Shown: positions 48,600 through 60,044 of the stretch, one piece after another | Layout: each line of letters begins with the position of its first letter | How positions within the stretch are numbered: the first letter of the stretch is position 1 | Assembly (NCBI GenBank): GCA_018350325.1 | Contig: JAEVLN010000061.1 | Span: 1-64,000 of the forward strand | DNA: 64,000 nucleotides | Reading direction: 5' to 3' | Origin: Globodera rostochiensis | Lineage: Eukaryota; Nematoda; Chromadorea; Rhabditida; Heteroderidae | Position numbers and translations under genes: made by a program | Notes under the pieces: model-generated | Database searches by the model: none | What the model was told of the DNA's origin: nothing | Seen by the model: only the letters and a program-made list of their open reading frames with translations

Positions 48600-51442
48600 T
48601 CATTTCAACCCCGGTGATTTCGATTTTTGGTGCGGTGCGGGACTGGTTGATCTTCGCCGCAGTGTTTCCGCCTCTCTCTCCTTTAAATTGTCGCTGATTC
48701 GCTTCTTCAGCTCAGTCGGAAATCGGTCATAGCACTTCTTGCAAGTGGGCTTCATGTCGAATTCGTAGAATTTTGTCCTATTGACAATGTTTGGAATATT
48801 GTGGAGGGTGAGGAGAGTAGGCATCGGACTCACTTTTGGTCCATTTTCTTGTCGCAGAGAGAACAGGAGAAACATTTCACGCACCAAGTTTTGCCGAGTG
48901 CCTGATAAACTTCACCGCCGCAAGGGTTTCCACATTTAAAGCAGAGATGGCCGTACAGCTAAAGTATAAAAATATTCAAATTTTAAAATGCCAACGACCA
49001 AATGGAAATGTTGTTCGCAGTACGCCAACCCTTTCCTCTCGTAATGTTTGTGACCAAGGAACGGCTTTTCGCAAACAGCACAGACAAAATGCTAAAAGAA
49101 AGTTGGTCTCCCAATAAACAATGTAATATGTCGAAAAAATTGTAAAAATGATGATGAAAATTTGAAAAGCATCCGTCGCATGTAACGGGCATTAATTTCA
49201 AAAAAATGGGCGATGGCTTTATTATTATTGAAAATGAGAGAGGGAACGCCAAAAGAAGAAAAAGTTAGGGAGAAAAAGCTCCGTAACCGCACTCTCTTTT
49301 TGAAACGCTGTGTGTACTGTGTACTTACTTCGACGTGCCATTGTTTGCCCAGCGCAGTTACCACTCTCTCTTCAATCGGACGATGGCAAGCACCACAAAT
49401 GGGAATTCCCATCTGCAAGACAAAATTCATTTTAGAACACCCAAATTTGGCAATAACTTTTGGTCCTAAGCCCACTGTCCATCTCTAATTTTCAGTCAAA
49501 AATTCGAAGATATCAACTTTGAAATCTGGATTTTGTTCTTTAATTTTTCGAATTCTGCTGGTTGCCTGCCCTTGGGCATTTACTGCCCTACCAAATCGTG
49601 GCATCTGAGGCAGTAAAGTGACCCTCCGATTTCTCGCGCGTCGTCCGTCAGTTCGTTGTCGCATCGCTTGCATTTGAAGTGATAGGGGTGGTAGCTGTCT
49701 CCGCGGAATTTGATGTGATTTCCATCATCAATGATCGCCCTGCACTTATGGCACACATATTTGCCCGTCCCCGCCGCTTTTTCCGCCTCATTACATTCGC
49801 GACAAAGGGCCCTAAAACGGCATAATCAAAGTCAGCACACCCAACAACAAACACGAAGTCTCACGCACCGACTGGCGAAAAGTGCAGATTCTGCAATTCC
49901 CCCCCCCCCGGCCCCCCCCCCGGGTTTTTTTCTTTTTTTTTGAACTTCGGCCAACTCCCGCCGCCCTAAACTCCCTAACCTGCCAGCATTTCGCAAGAAA
50001 CCGACATCCGCCAAATGTTTGTTACAAAGCTCGCAGGTGAAGCATTCGGGATGCCAATTTGCGTTCATCGCTTTGATCACGCGCCCAATTATGAACTCAT
50101 CTGATTCATTAAAATTATGTCAATAACACTCGAGGTGTCGTTTTACAGAAATCAAATTTTGGACGAAAATTCAACAAAAAATTTTTTAGAATGAATAAAA
50201 CTCACTGCACTTATTGCAACAGGGAGCATACAACACATGGAAATCATGCTCACAGTATTTTCGGCCTTCAAATTCAAAGTAAATTCCGTCTTGAAAAGGT
50301 TGGAAGCATTGGACACAACTGAAACGATATGTTAAAATATGTTATCGTCTTATTGTTAAAGAAGGCGGGACCGGAGGTACAGACAATCCCTGATTATGAA
50401 ATTTGAAGAAAAAAAAACAAGCGGGGGACCCTTTTGTTTTTCACTTTTACAATTTTTTGGCCAATTTTCTTAACAAATTGTAATCAAAAATCAAAAAATT
50501 TTTCTCGGCGGCGCCTATCGGCACCGCCGACCCCCTCCGTAAAAATTCGCAAAAAAATTTGCATTTTTGAAAAATGCACCCCATAAAATTGAACATTTTT
50601 TGGAAAAATTGCTTAACAAAAATGCAATAAAAAGAAAAAATACACCCCTAAATCGATTTTAAAAATCAAAAAATGCACCCCTAAGAATCGAGTTCCCCCC
50701 CCCCCGAAAATTTTTCCTGGCTACGCCCCTGACCCTAGTTATCAACTTGCATTTTTGATCAATTTAAACAAAACCGTTTATATAATTTCAAATTTTTCGG
50801 TAAAGCCCGTTGCCGCCACCGAAAGTCCGGTCAATTCCCTGATTTCTTCCGAATGCACAGGAGTCCTAATTTCTGAACTTTTCTGACTTTTTCACTAAAA
50901 TTAATCGCTGTCATATACGCATAGTAATGGCGCGAAAACTTACACAAAGCACTCGGCATGCCACACCTGACCGCCCGAGTTGACGATCTGCTCGTTTAGA
51001 GTAAAACCGTCGTTGCAACGCACACAAATCAAATCGTCCAATTTGACGCTGTGTTCAAGATGATGAGAAAGTGCCGCCTCCCCATTTTCGTTGGGAAAGT
51101 GTCCGTTGGTTATGTTATTGTTTTCCTGTTGTTGGTTTGGCCAATTTTGAATTCGGACATCAAACGAAAACACTCATCGCATTTGGCTTATCAAAACCCT
51201 TTTTAGGAGGGGGAAGGGATTCCCCCCAATTACGTCCTGACCAAGTGGAGCCGTTTGTAAAGAACAGTTAAAGAATTGAAGGAGGACATAAAGCTTACTC
51301 ATTTTATGGACCAAGCCCACGATACAAATCGCACCTGCTGGTGAAACTCTTCAGACGGCACCGAATAAGTGTACGAGCGTTCCTGACCCGGAATCTGATA
51401 GGAATATTGATGCAGAGGATTTTGCTCACTATTGTGAAACAT
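48600..51442 (-). CDS. PINCH/LIMS (UNC-97) five-LIM adaptor
   Basis: Integrin-linked-kinase partner at muscle attachment sites; UNC-97 is the worm member. Five LIM domains appear in order: LIM1 [20 protein letters not shown] ... WHAECF (51060-50940); LIM2 [24 protein letters not shown] (50070); LIM3 [14 protein letters not shown] ... [11 protein letters not shown] (49770-49620); LIM4 [20 protein letters not shown] (49420); LIM5 [20 protein letters not shown] then [20 protein letters not shown] (48950-48720). The C-terminus adds [17 protein letters not shown] beyond the usual end. The start [20 protein letters not shown] (51442) gives an N-terminal extension like that of worm UNC-97. Introns hold C/G homopolymers (49900-49921) and a truncated MITE (50.4-50.7 kb). 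Exon edges are approximate. Confidence 0.9.
50395..50731. mobile_element. left-truncated hAT-like MITE in PINCH intron
   Basis: The same order as the 25.9 kb copy (GGACCCTTTTGTTTTTCACT, CTCGGCGGCGCCTATCGGCA, ATGCACCCCTAAGAATCGAG, poly-C, CCTGGCTACGCCCCTG), but the left terminal repeat and first ~60 bp are missing. No duplication can be assigned. Confidence 0.8.
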
Positions 51443-51696
51443 CGAAGCAAAAATATGAGCTAAATAATGTGGCTAAAAGAATAAAATAACTTTTCACGAA
51501 TTTTCTAATTGTTTAGTTTTGGCTTAACAAAAGCTTAGAGCTTTCGAATGGCATCTAAGTTTGATTTGGTGGAAAATTGAAGAATACTGACGGGATTGAA
51601 TTTCAATTTCATACAATTTATATGTCATCGACTCCTTTCATCGAGCTGAGTATGAATCCGCAAAAAAAAAATTCGAAAAGCACTAGAAGAACGCTA

Positions 51697-52200
51697 GGAG
51701 AATTGCGCACCGACAGTTTTCGGAGAATTGCGCACCAGCAAAAAAAAGAAGAGAATTGCGCACTAAAAATTGCGCACCAACCCGGAGAAATTGCGCACCA
51801 CGGGTCAAAATTTTTGGAAAATTTTTTATTATACAAAAGTCTGAAATTATGTTATTTGATGCGCTGATTATGAATTCGTCATTTGCTTGAGGTTTGTAAG
51901 GCTTAGGCCTAAGCCAACCTGGCTTGGGGTTTGTTAGGCTTAGGCCTAAGCACCCTGGCTTGGAGTTCGTTAGGCTTAGGCCTAAGCCACACTGAGCTTA
52001 GGGGTATTATCAGCGCATCAAATAACATAATTTCAGACAATTTTGTATAAAAAAAATTTTCAAAAATTTTGACCCGTGGTGCGCAATTCTCCGGGTTGGT
52101 GCGCAATTTTTAGTGCGCAATTCTCCTCTTTTTTTTTTTGCTGGTGCGAAATTCTCCATCCGTGCGCAATTCTCCAAAAACTGTCGGTGCGCAATTCTCC
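51697..52200. repeat. foldback element built from GAATTGCGCACC motifs
   Basis: The outer arms are inverted copies: GGAGAATTGCGCACCGACAG at 51697-51716 versus CTGTCGGTGCGCAATTCTCC at 52181-52200. Each arm repeats GAGAATTGCGCAC(C/T) about five times, then shares GGTCAAAATTTTTGG and GAAATTATGTTATTTGATGC. The loop (51880-52010) has three copies of GCTTAGGCCTAAGCC separated by TGGCTTGG-type text. No clear target duplication. No coding potential. Confidence 0.88.
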
Positions 52201-53343
52201 GTACCCCCCCCCCCCCTATGGTTTATGGCCAAATATTTTTACCGTGGCTGAGTTTGAGTTTAAAAAGATTAGACTTTATAAATGCTGGCACCATTGTATG
52301 TACATTCGCTCATATCAAAAATTTGTTTTTTTTATTGTAATATTTTTACTCTTACAAATTAGTCAAGGCATTAAAATGAACTCAACTATTTTCTAATAGA
52401 TTAAAAAAAGCTACATATTTACTAATTAACGTTTTTTTGAATATTCTCAAAAAAAATTTTTGAAATTGACTAACTTTTTGATTTTCAAGAATTTAAACAA
52501 TTAAGGATGAAAAATTGCGCAATTTCTGTTTTATTACATTAAAATAATTAAGATCACTCAACATTTGACAAAGTTATGTATTTTTAAATTAATCGGTGAT
52601 TTATTTCAGAGGTCCATAAAATTTGTAGATAAAAATAAGAAAAGGAACCAACCAGGTTTTAGGGGTTTAAAATTTGAAAAGAGTTGGGCTGGTTTAGCTC
52701 CTCATTTTCCAGTAAAAGCGATTGGAATATCGGGCGAGTGTTTCCACAATGCCAGGGGGAAAGTATAGAAAGCAAATTGATTATGAGAGATGTAATGGAG
52801 ATAAGAGAAGAAGAGAAGGCGGAGGAAAGGAGCCAAGCAGGGCGGGGGGACATCAGCAGGTGGCCGGCCATACGGGGGCTGGGAAATTCAGTCGCAGATC
52901 ATCAAGAGTGTCTGGGCGAGGGGGGGGCTTATCGCGGAAGGAAAGAGCCTCGGGCAATGCGAAACGGCCAGAGAAATTCCTGTAATATTTTCCCCCTTTC
53001 TCAGTCCTCAAATTGTCCGTCCGTCCCCTTCGGTGTTTGATCCTCATTCGCTTGTCGAGTGGAAGCGCTGATTCTTTTAACATTGAGAGAATCAATTCTC
53101 GACGAATTGGATGAATCTTTTAGGTGGGAGGAGGGATAAACAAACATTGACAACTTTTTGTTAAGTTTGAGGAGGACAAAATGGACGGAGGACGATTCGT
53201 TCCCGGCCGGTTCGTTCACCCCCGATTCATTCCACTTTTCAGAAGTTTTTTCGTTATAACTTCTTTCAAGTCTAACCAAATCAAACATTTTTGATAGGGT
53301 AAAATATCGATTCGTTCCCCACCAATTCGTACCCCATCGATTC

Positions 53344-53667
53344 GTTCCCCACCTACGATTCGTTCCCTTTGTAACGATTCGTTCCCCTCTATAAAAATGA
53401 TAAAAAACCTATAAAACTCGTACAAAAACATGCGTAGAACACGAATCCGGGTTCCCTTTTTGCGTATATCGAACCCCGGACCCATTCGGAACCGAATCAA
53501 GATTTCGACCTATTGTTCGAATTTTGGGTCCGGGGTTCGATATACGCAAAAAGGGAACCCGGATTCGTGTTCTACGCATGTTTTTGTACGAGTTTTATAG
53601 GTTTTTTATCATTTTTATAGAGGGGAACGAATCGTTACAAAGGGAACGAATCGCGTAGGTGGGGAAC
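53344..53667. repeat. long near-perfect palindrome
   Basis: The left arm (GTTCCCCACCTACGATTCG through CGAACCCCGGACCC) is inverted to the right of ~53529 with very few changes, around a ~45-bp spacer. Arms are about 140 bp. Such a sequence would extrude a stable hairpin. Confidence 0.88.
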
Positions 53668-53727
53668 TTTTCTATTACTTTTACATTAAATTTCCAATAG
53701 CGTGGATTATAAAAAGACTTTACAATT

Positions 53728-53883
53728 ATGGACGCTGATAGCGACCTGATTATTGACAATTTGGAGGAAGAGGAGAACAGCGAAAATGTGCCCCAGATGA
53801 GGATGAAGAAGCTGCCGAACAAGTTCAATGCGGAGACACAACGACACACGAGCATTAGCTACCGCCTACCCCCACCCCCCTAA
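53728..53883 (+). CDS. short acidic frame inside foldback element, possible captured fragment
   Basis: A 51-codon frame from ATG, starting MDADSDLIIDNLEEEENSEN and continuing with basic KKLPNKFNAETQRH, then a Pro run at a C homopolymer. A second acidic frame follows (MLDEGIDEDNEEDIFE, ending near 53963). Composition is protein-like and unlike the surrounding repeats, but no family is recognised. It may be a relic of transposase or captured host sequence. Confidence 0.25.
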   Translation: MDADSDLIIDNLEEEENSENVPQMRMKKLPNKFNAETQRHTSISYRLPPPP

Positions 53884-54730
53884 AGTAAAGCAGAATTCAA
53901 AAAGAAAATTGATGCTGGATGAGGGAATTGATGAAGACAATGAGGAAGATATTTTTGAATAATAAGTCCACCATTGACAACTACAAAAAAAAAATTCCCA
54001 CTATTGTCAATCCCGATCCCGGTTCAAAATGCTGATCCCGGTCCCGTGCAACCCTAATACTATTCCAACATCAGTAGTCACAATTTACACATTTGTCATA
54101 TCGCAATAAAACCTTTATTTTTTTATTTGGCAAAATTAGTGGCAAAAGTAACATTTTTGCTGGGGTGGCAAAACGTCTATTTTTGCTGGGGTGGCAAAAA
54201 GTAAAATTTTTGCTGACGTAGCAAAAAGTAAGGTGGCAAAACGTAATCGTGGCAAAACGTAACGGTGGCAAAACGTAGGGTTACCTTTTTGATATCTTCG
54301 AAAGCTTACAACTGGTAGAAGCTTACAAAAGCAAAAGCTAAGCGATTCGCCAAATCTAAAAGAAGTTATGGCCAATTTGGCCAAAAAAGCGTTTTTCTGG
54401 CCATAACTTCTTTTAGATTTGGCGAATCGCTTAGCTTTTGCTTTTGTAAGCTTCTACTAGATGTATTCGAATGATATCGAAAATATTTGATTTTGTTAAA
54501 CTTGAAAGAAGTTATAATGAAAAAACTTTTGAAAAGAGAACGAATCGGGGGTGAACGAATCGGCCAGGAACGAATCGTCTTATTACCGGACAAAATATAA
54601 AAGAAAATTTTAGAAGCTTAAAAAACCTAAATTTAGAAAAAATAGCACAAAAGTATAATATGTAATTAGGCTAAAATTTATTTGACCTCTGTGAGCCAAT
54701 CAGTATCAAAAAGCCGCAGTAAAACAGTTG

Positions 54731-55021
54731 GGTACTTTTCGGTTATGCGCCCGCAGATTCCAATTTTAAAAAAAAGGCAACAAAAGAGCGCTGAGATCAT
54801 ATATGGGGTTTTCAAGGGCGCTGATCCCGAATCTGACAATATTTTTAAGATTTGACAACATATCTATGATTTTTAACTTATTTTTTTCGTCATTAATCAC
54901 CCAAAAGCGCTTTAGGCCTAAGCACCCTGGCTTGGAGTTCGTTAGGCTTAGGCCTAAGCCCCAGCGGCCTTTTGTTGCCTTTTTTAAAAATTTAACTGCG
55001 GGCGCATAACCGAAAAGTACC
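54731..55021. mobile_element. 291-bp element with 26-bp terminal inverted repeats
   Basis: GGTACTTTTCGGTTATGCGC followed by CCGCAG at the left is perfectly inverted at the right. The flanks are AACAGTTG and AACAATTG (7 of 8 match), compatible with an 8-bp duplication. Its interior contains GCTTTAGGCCTAAGCACCCT and TTAGGCTTAGGCCTAAGCCC, the same phrases as the loop of the foldback at 51.9 kb, though the ends differ. Confidence 0.8.
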
Positions 55022-57360
55022 AACAATTGTTTGGAAAAAATTGAATAAAAAAAAGGACGCCCTGAATTTTATGTTGAAGAGAACGCAATAAAGAATATAA
55101 AAATGTCAATTGGAACAGCGAGCCGCCGATTATTTTGCATTTGCACTTTGGGAGGTTCACTTCCGTCGATTGTTTATTCCGTCAGCCACCAAAGGCCTTC
55201 CCCCCCCCCCAAACATTGAACGCCGTTTTGCCTACAAATTCCCTCACCCCCCCCCCCCATTCCTGCAATGTATTAACCGAATGATAAGCCGTCTTCGCTT
55301 TGTGTCGGTGAAGTGTTTTTCTACCTTTTCCCTCGCATTCGTCACATTTGCCCTCCCCTGGGGGGGGGGGGGGGGGTTGGTCGCTCTGTGATCGCCCGAC
55401 AGGGAACAATCGATGTGATTAAGGTGAGAGATGAGCTGACACTTTAAAGCATAGTGAACGCCCGGTTTAAACGGTTCAAAAGCGAACAAACGTTCCCCCA
55501 ACCCTCACAATCAGTGTAAGTTTTTCATCAGCCAACAAAAGGAAAGGGTAATTCCGTCCGATCGAAAGGTAATTCAATTTTCCCCCTCTCCCAGCTCTCA
55601 TTATGCAATAATTGATTAAAGTTTTAAAATTAAATAATAAATAAACAAAAGGAGAAAAGGTGAATAAAAAGAGATTTTAAAGCCGTTACTGGTCAACTTT
55701 TTACTTTTTTTACCTTTTCGGTCGCGTAATTCAATAATCTCTGGTGGACAATTGAAATAAAAAGCTTCACATTTTCTGTTGTGTTTGGTGGCAGTTCAAC
55801 TTCTTAGGAATGGGGTCAATTTGTCATTGTTGTTGCTACTTAATTCATAACAATACGCCCCTCCCTCCCCCCCCCCCCCTCCGCTGCAATTTCTTTCCCT
55901 TTTTCTGCACTTTGTGAGGTCCTCCGCCGCCCTCTTTGGACGTGAAACAAACAGCGCCTCGGGGGTGGAGGAGGGAGTGTAACCGAATTCAAATGGGGTG
56001 AGTGGGGGAGGGGGTCACTTTCTCTGGGGCCCTAAAGACTGTAGGGCCAAATTAATTAGTTTTTGGTGAGAAGGGTCGAGCTTCCCTCCCCCATCCCTTG
56101 CAAATTCTTCGCATGCCTTCGTCTCTCTCTGCGCGGCCGTTTGTCCCTCGGAGGGTCCCAATCCCCCCCCCCCCTAATGTTCTGAATATTTATTTGTCCG
56201 TATGAATCAATCTCCCCCCCCCCCGGCGGCGGCGGAATGAAAGGGCAGGGAATTGCCGCGGGAGTGTACATAACCCCCACCCAGCCGCATTTAATTCTTC
56301 CATTTACGCAAGGTGATCGGCGTGTTGTTTGGTTTCATTCCCTACTCCCGTTCAATTGCCCCCCCCGTCTATTTATAGTCCTCTGCCCCACCCCTTTAGC
56401 AGCTCCTTCTGTGCTCCTCCGCTTCTCCTCCTTTGGCTTCTTGCATCCTAATCAATTAATTAATTGCTCCCCCAAATGTCCATTAGTGTCAACATCAACG
56501 ACCCCCAATTCCCAGCCGAACTCTATGAGATTTTCTTCGCCAGACGGCGCTTCGTTCCTTCGTTGACACTGTCCCCCGTGGAAAACGTCTCCCCCAATGC
56601 CAACGCGAGCAAAAAGCCTTGGCTTCTTCCGACCCGTTTCATTCTCCGCTTTTCGAGGGACATTTTAACCAACGCAACGGCTGTTATTACAACGAATTGC
56701 GAGCCCATCAGCAGCAACAACAAAAGATGAAAGTGATCTCGACAAGCAAAAGCTGTAACCATCAACAGTGTTTAACTCATAATTGGATCGGTCAAATCAT
56801 TTGGTCCATTTCTCTCATATTCCCAACGGAGCATTCACTTCAGTGCCCATTATAAATGTGGCATTTCAGTGCCAATTTTGCCACGAAATACCGACACAGC
56901 AAAAAATCCACTCTTTTTTTTGAAATTCACAAATTAAAAAACAGAAGATTTTTTCAGGGTCCGACCTCAAAGCTCGAAATCCATGAGAGTCGCACTTATA
57001 ATGGGCACTGAAATGAAATGTTCGTATTCCTAACCATGACTTGTATGTATGTAAATGTAGCAAATACTTTCACATATTACAGAAAATGTAAATATTTTTC
57101 ATTTTTGAAACAAAAAAATTATAATGGCAAAGAAACTTGCCTATTTGCCGGGCCTCCAAAGCCGGGAAACTTTAACCGGGCGGTTTCAAATTTTGGTAAA
57201 TTTTTTGACAAAAAAATGAGAAAGTTTTAAAATTTGACGGAGGCCTTTTAGCGCATCTATTCAGGCTCCAAGTGGTCTATTTTACTTCGAAACACTCGTG
57301 ATCAAAAGAAAATGATAATTCACTGTTAAACTATCAAAATTAACTTTAACTTCTGGTCTT
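55022..57360. other. intergenic, homopolymer-rich; doubtful exon near 56.5 kb
   Basis: Several C or G runs (55201-55210, 55246-55258, 55361-55376, 55869-55879, 56162-56174). 56476-56730 has open frames with a short Gln run (AHQQQQQKMK) and could be a 5' exon of an unseen gene, but I cannot support it. 56832-57020 is a small inverted repeat (CAGTGCCCATTATAA / TTATAATGGGCACTG). Confidence 0.35.
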
Positions 57361-57364
57361 GTCC

Positions 57365-58966
57365 CTATGCTTCAACTGTGCGTGTCCGTTTCGCAGACGT
57401 CTCAGTCAATTCGCAGTGCCTTTTTCCCCCACCATTCGCCCGTTCCCCCCAAACGCCAGTACGCATCTGTCGGGCACGCGTCTGATCCGCGATTATCGAT
57501 CGCATCGTCTCGCTGGCGTAGTCCAATTTAGGCTTCCGTCGTCGGCCGAGGAATTTCCCCATAATAACGCAAATTCGCCGGCGATAGAAAGTGACACAGC
57601 CGAGGGTAATGAGAGCGTGGAACAAAGGAGACGCCATCAGAAGATAATGACATAACTGGAAGGGGGGAGGGGGCTTAACACAGATATCCCAGGGTTCCGT
57701 AATGACATAACTGGAACTCGGCGTAGTTCATTGAATACGGGTAACGGGTAAGGTTACCCGCAGCTGAGGGTAACCTTACCCTTACCCCGTTCTTTGCATA
57801 CGGGCCCTGGTTAAGAGATTTGCAACCAAAATTTAACCATAAATCCGCAGATATCGGAACCCTGAGTTATCGCGGGGGGGGGGGGGGAATGGCTTAAACT
57901 TTTATTGGATGGATTAAACAACTCGCAGTTATCCCTCACCCCCAACTCTACCGAGTAATAAATGTCGACGATGGCTCGAAGTTGGGCATCTCCAACAGCA
58001 TCTTCAACGGTGATTCGAATGGAGAAATTGATGCTGAGCAATTGAAGGAAAATTCCGAATTTGGCGACGGCGTCGACACAAAGAAGTGTGAAGAGAGAGA
58101 GGGACAGAGACAATTCGTCCCCAAAAAAAGGACCAAACACGCGTCGGAGTAAACGTCGCTGTTGGAAGAGGCCAATTAAGCCACAGCCGGAGAAAACCAG
58201 GGAGAGGAGAAGGGGACACAACATCGACAAAAGTCTAAAAGGGGCTGATCAGACCTTTTTTTATCCGATTCGACCCGACCTGATCAAGTTGGCTGTTTTG
58301 TCGGTTACCCACAGACGCATCAAATTGACGTCCAACGGGACGAGAGCCAACAGAAAAGTGAGGGCCAAAATGGTGGCAAACAACGCAGTTGGTTTGGCAT
58401 TGGCTGTATATTGTTCAAACAGGGTCAAATACCGGTCGATTGAGGCCAACATGAGGATGTGTTGCTGAACAATGAAAACGTTCTCCGCAAGTTTGGTTTG
58501 GACCAGAAACTAAATAGAACGGAGACGGAAGTATTGTTTCAGTCAAATATCTGCCTAACAAAACTCACTTTGACAAATTGCCAAAGTGAACTGCCCGGGT
58601 GGGGCGGTCGAGTGAGACGAAGCAACATGTCGAAGGAGTCCACGTCGTTGACGACATTAGTCAGAAGGGCGTAAACGAAAAGGCCAAGTGAGAGGAGGGC
58701 GTTGCACACGGCGAGAGAGCCCAGGAGGAAATGCGCCCTGACCATTGGTTTTGGAAAATGTACTTGCGCATTGGCAATTTCACTGTTCTCTTAAAGTTAT
58801 AAACTCAAAGCTGCCACTTTTGAAGGTTCAATTGTCGACGCTTTTTCCGCAGCGAAAGGTAAAGAATGAAAAAGTTGAGAACGATAGCGACGACCCAAAG
58901 CAAAAGCCATTCGAAGGAGTTGAAAAGCCTTTCGCAAAAGTCGGACCAAACAAATGTTTCGGACAT
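57365..58966 (-). CDS. seven-transmembrane receptor (rhodopsin-like/chemoreceptor type)
   Basis: Predicted plasma-membrane GPCR. Start MSETFVWSDFCERLFNSFEW (58966) leads into TM1 LLLWVVAIVLNFFILYLSLR; TM2 LLGSLAVCNALLSLGLFVYA (about 58700); TM3 ending MLASIDRYLTLFEQY (58450), where IDRY takes the DRY position; TM4 LFATILALTFLLALVPLDV; TM5 LFTLLCVDAVAKFGIFLQLL (58120); TM7-like ASPLFHALITLGCVTFYRRR (57637) with a basic cytoplasmic tail. TM6 was not clearly located. The family (srsx, neuropeptide or orphan) is undecided. An intron at about 57650-57890 contains repeat DNA with GGTTACCCGC/GCTGAGGGTAACC inverted phrases. Exon edges are approximate. Confidence 0.68.
57655..57895. repeat. inverted-repeat insertion in receptor intron
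   Basis: CAGATATCCCAGGGTTCCG (57681) and CAGATATCGGAACCCTGAG (57847) are partial inverted ends, with an internal palindrome GGGTAAGGTTACCCGCAGCTGAGGGTAACCTTACCC. It is flanked by G homopolymers. Probably another MITE type. Confidence 0.5.
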
Positions 58967-60044
58967 AATTAGAAGTGTTCTAAAAGTCGATTAAATCGCA
59001 TTTTGGCCTTCGAAATTCAAATACCCGTCCGCAGCGTATTTAAGGGAACGGTTAGTGCGGTGGAAGAGCAAATCACCGACCCAAATATCGGAAGGAGGGA
59101 TGAAGGGGACGAGAAGAGGGGACGAAGCGGCTGAAGTCATCCGATTACGTGGGAATAGAGGGGATTGATTGTGCTGTTAGGAGGGGGAATACGCAAATGG
59201 GCGACCGATTGAAACAAAGAAAGGATTTGGCAGCGGAGGGAGTTGCTGGTGAACAAAGCGGGAAGAATGGCAAAGGAAGCATTAAGACAATAATTTTCCT
59301 GCTGCTTCTGATCACTTTGTTCCTATGGTCGCACTTTCATTGAAGCGGAAGTATTTGGAATGTGCTCATTGTCAGCTCATCCCCCCCCCCATCCACCGAA
59401 TGAATGAATAAATGGAGGGGGGGGGGGATGGATTTGTGATATAAATGTTGTGTTGCCGGGATAAAACAGTGACGAGCGATAATAATTCCCCACCCCCGCC
59501 ACAATAGGCAATCAAGCCAACCAATCGATGTCATCCGCATAAACTGCAACTCGACCGGTGCAGGCAGAGTCTGTACCAATTATCGTTTTGTTATTCCACG
59601 CCATTTTTTCGGAAAATGTTTTTGATTTTGACACTTGCATTCCAGTCATTTTTTGATCAATCATTTACTCATTTTGTGGCCCACGCTTATTTGTTAGCCT
59701 CCCCCAAAACGATCAATCGGTTATTCAATTACAGCAGATAATGAAGGCGATTGCATCCAATTGGTTCAGAAAGTGCGCTCTCAACTCCGGCGTTTCGTCG
59801 TCTCCTTTGTCGCTCTTCATCATTTCCTTTTGCCCTTTGCCTCCTCCGCACTCTCTCAACTCCTTCTCCTCGTCCTGCGCTTCCAATGCAAACTTTTCAG
59901 CATTTTGTCTTTTGCAAATTTTCATATCGACCCCTTCCCTTTTCGTGCGTCCCTTTCCCACTCTTGAAACTCCGTCCTTCTCTGCTGCCCTTTTGCGCAT
60001 CATTCGTCACTTCTGCACAACAACAAACTCCGAAGAAAACGGCG
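58967..60044. promoter_or_regulatory. divergent intergenic region, receptor(-)/PCD(+)
   Basis: About 1.1 kb between the two starts. An open frame without ATG runs into the PCD start from about 59751, but it is low-complexity and not needed by the family. No clear promoter motif seen. Confidence 0.4.

Larger units (their letters stand above)
53175..54596. mobile_element. 1.4-kb foldback element with modular repeats
   Basis: GACGATTCGTTCCCGGCCGG at 53191 is mirrored by GGCCAGGAACGAATCGTC ending 54579; the arms extend about 100 bp (CGTTATAACTTCTTTCAAGT versus ACTTGAAAGAAGTTATAATG). GACAAAAT flanks at 53175-53182 and 54589-54596 as a candidate 8-bp duplication. Inside are reiterated CGATTCGTTCCC phrases, a ~140-bp-arm palindrome centred at 53505, a second hairpin centred near 54390 and a (G)GTGGCAAAACGTA array (54155-54290). 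A 51-codon frame starts at 53728. Confidence 0.8.

Noticed and set aside
49891..49930. Frames with Pro/Gly runs in PINCH intron
   Set aside because: They translate C/G homopolymers lying between LIM1-2 and LIM3 coding segments and are intronic.
51880..52010. Interstitial telomere array (TTAGGC)
   Set aside because: The hexamer occurs only within the palindrome TTAGGCCTAA, three times, not as a tandem head-to-tail array.
59751..60044. N-terminal extension of PCBD with a mitochondrial presequence
   Set aside because: The upstream frame has no suitable ATG that the family needs, is low-complexity and lies in the likely promoter; the ATG at 60045 gives normal length.
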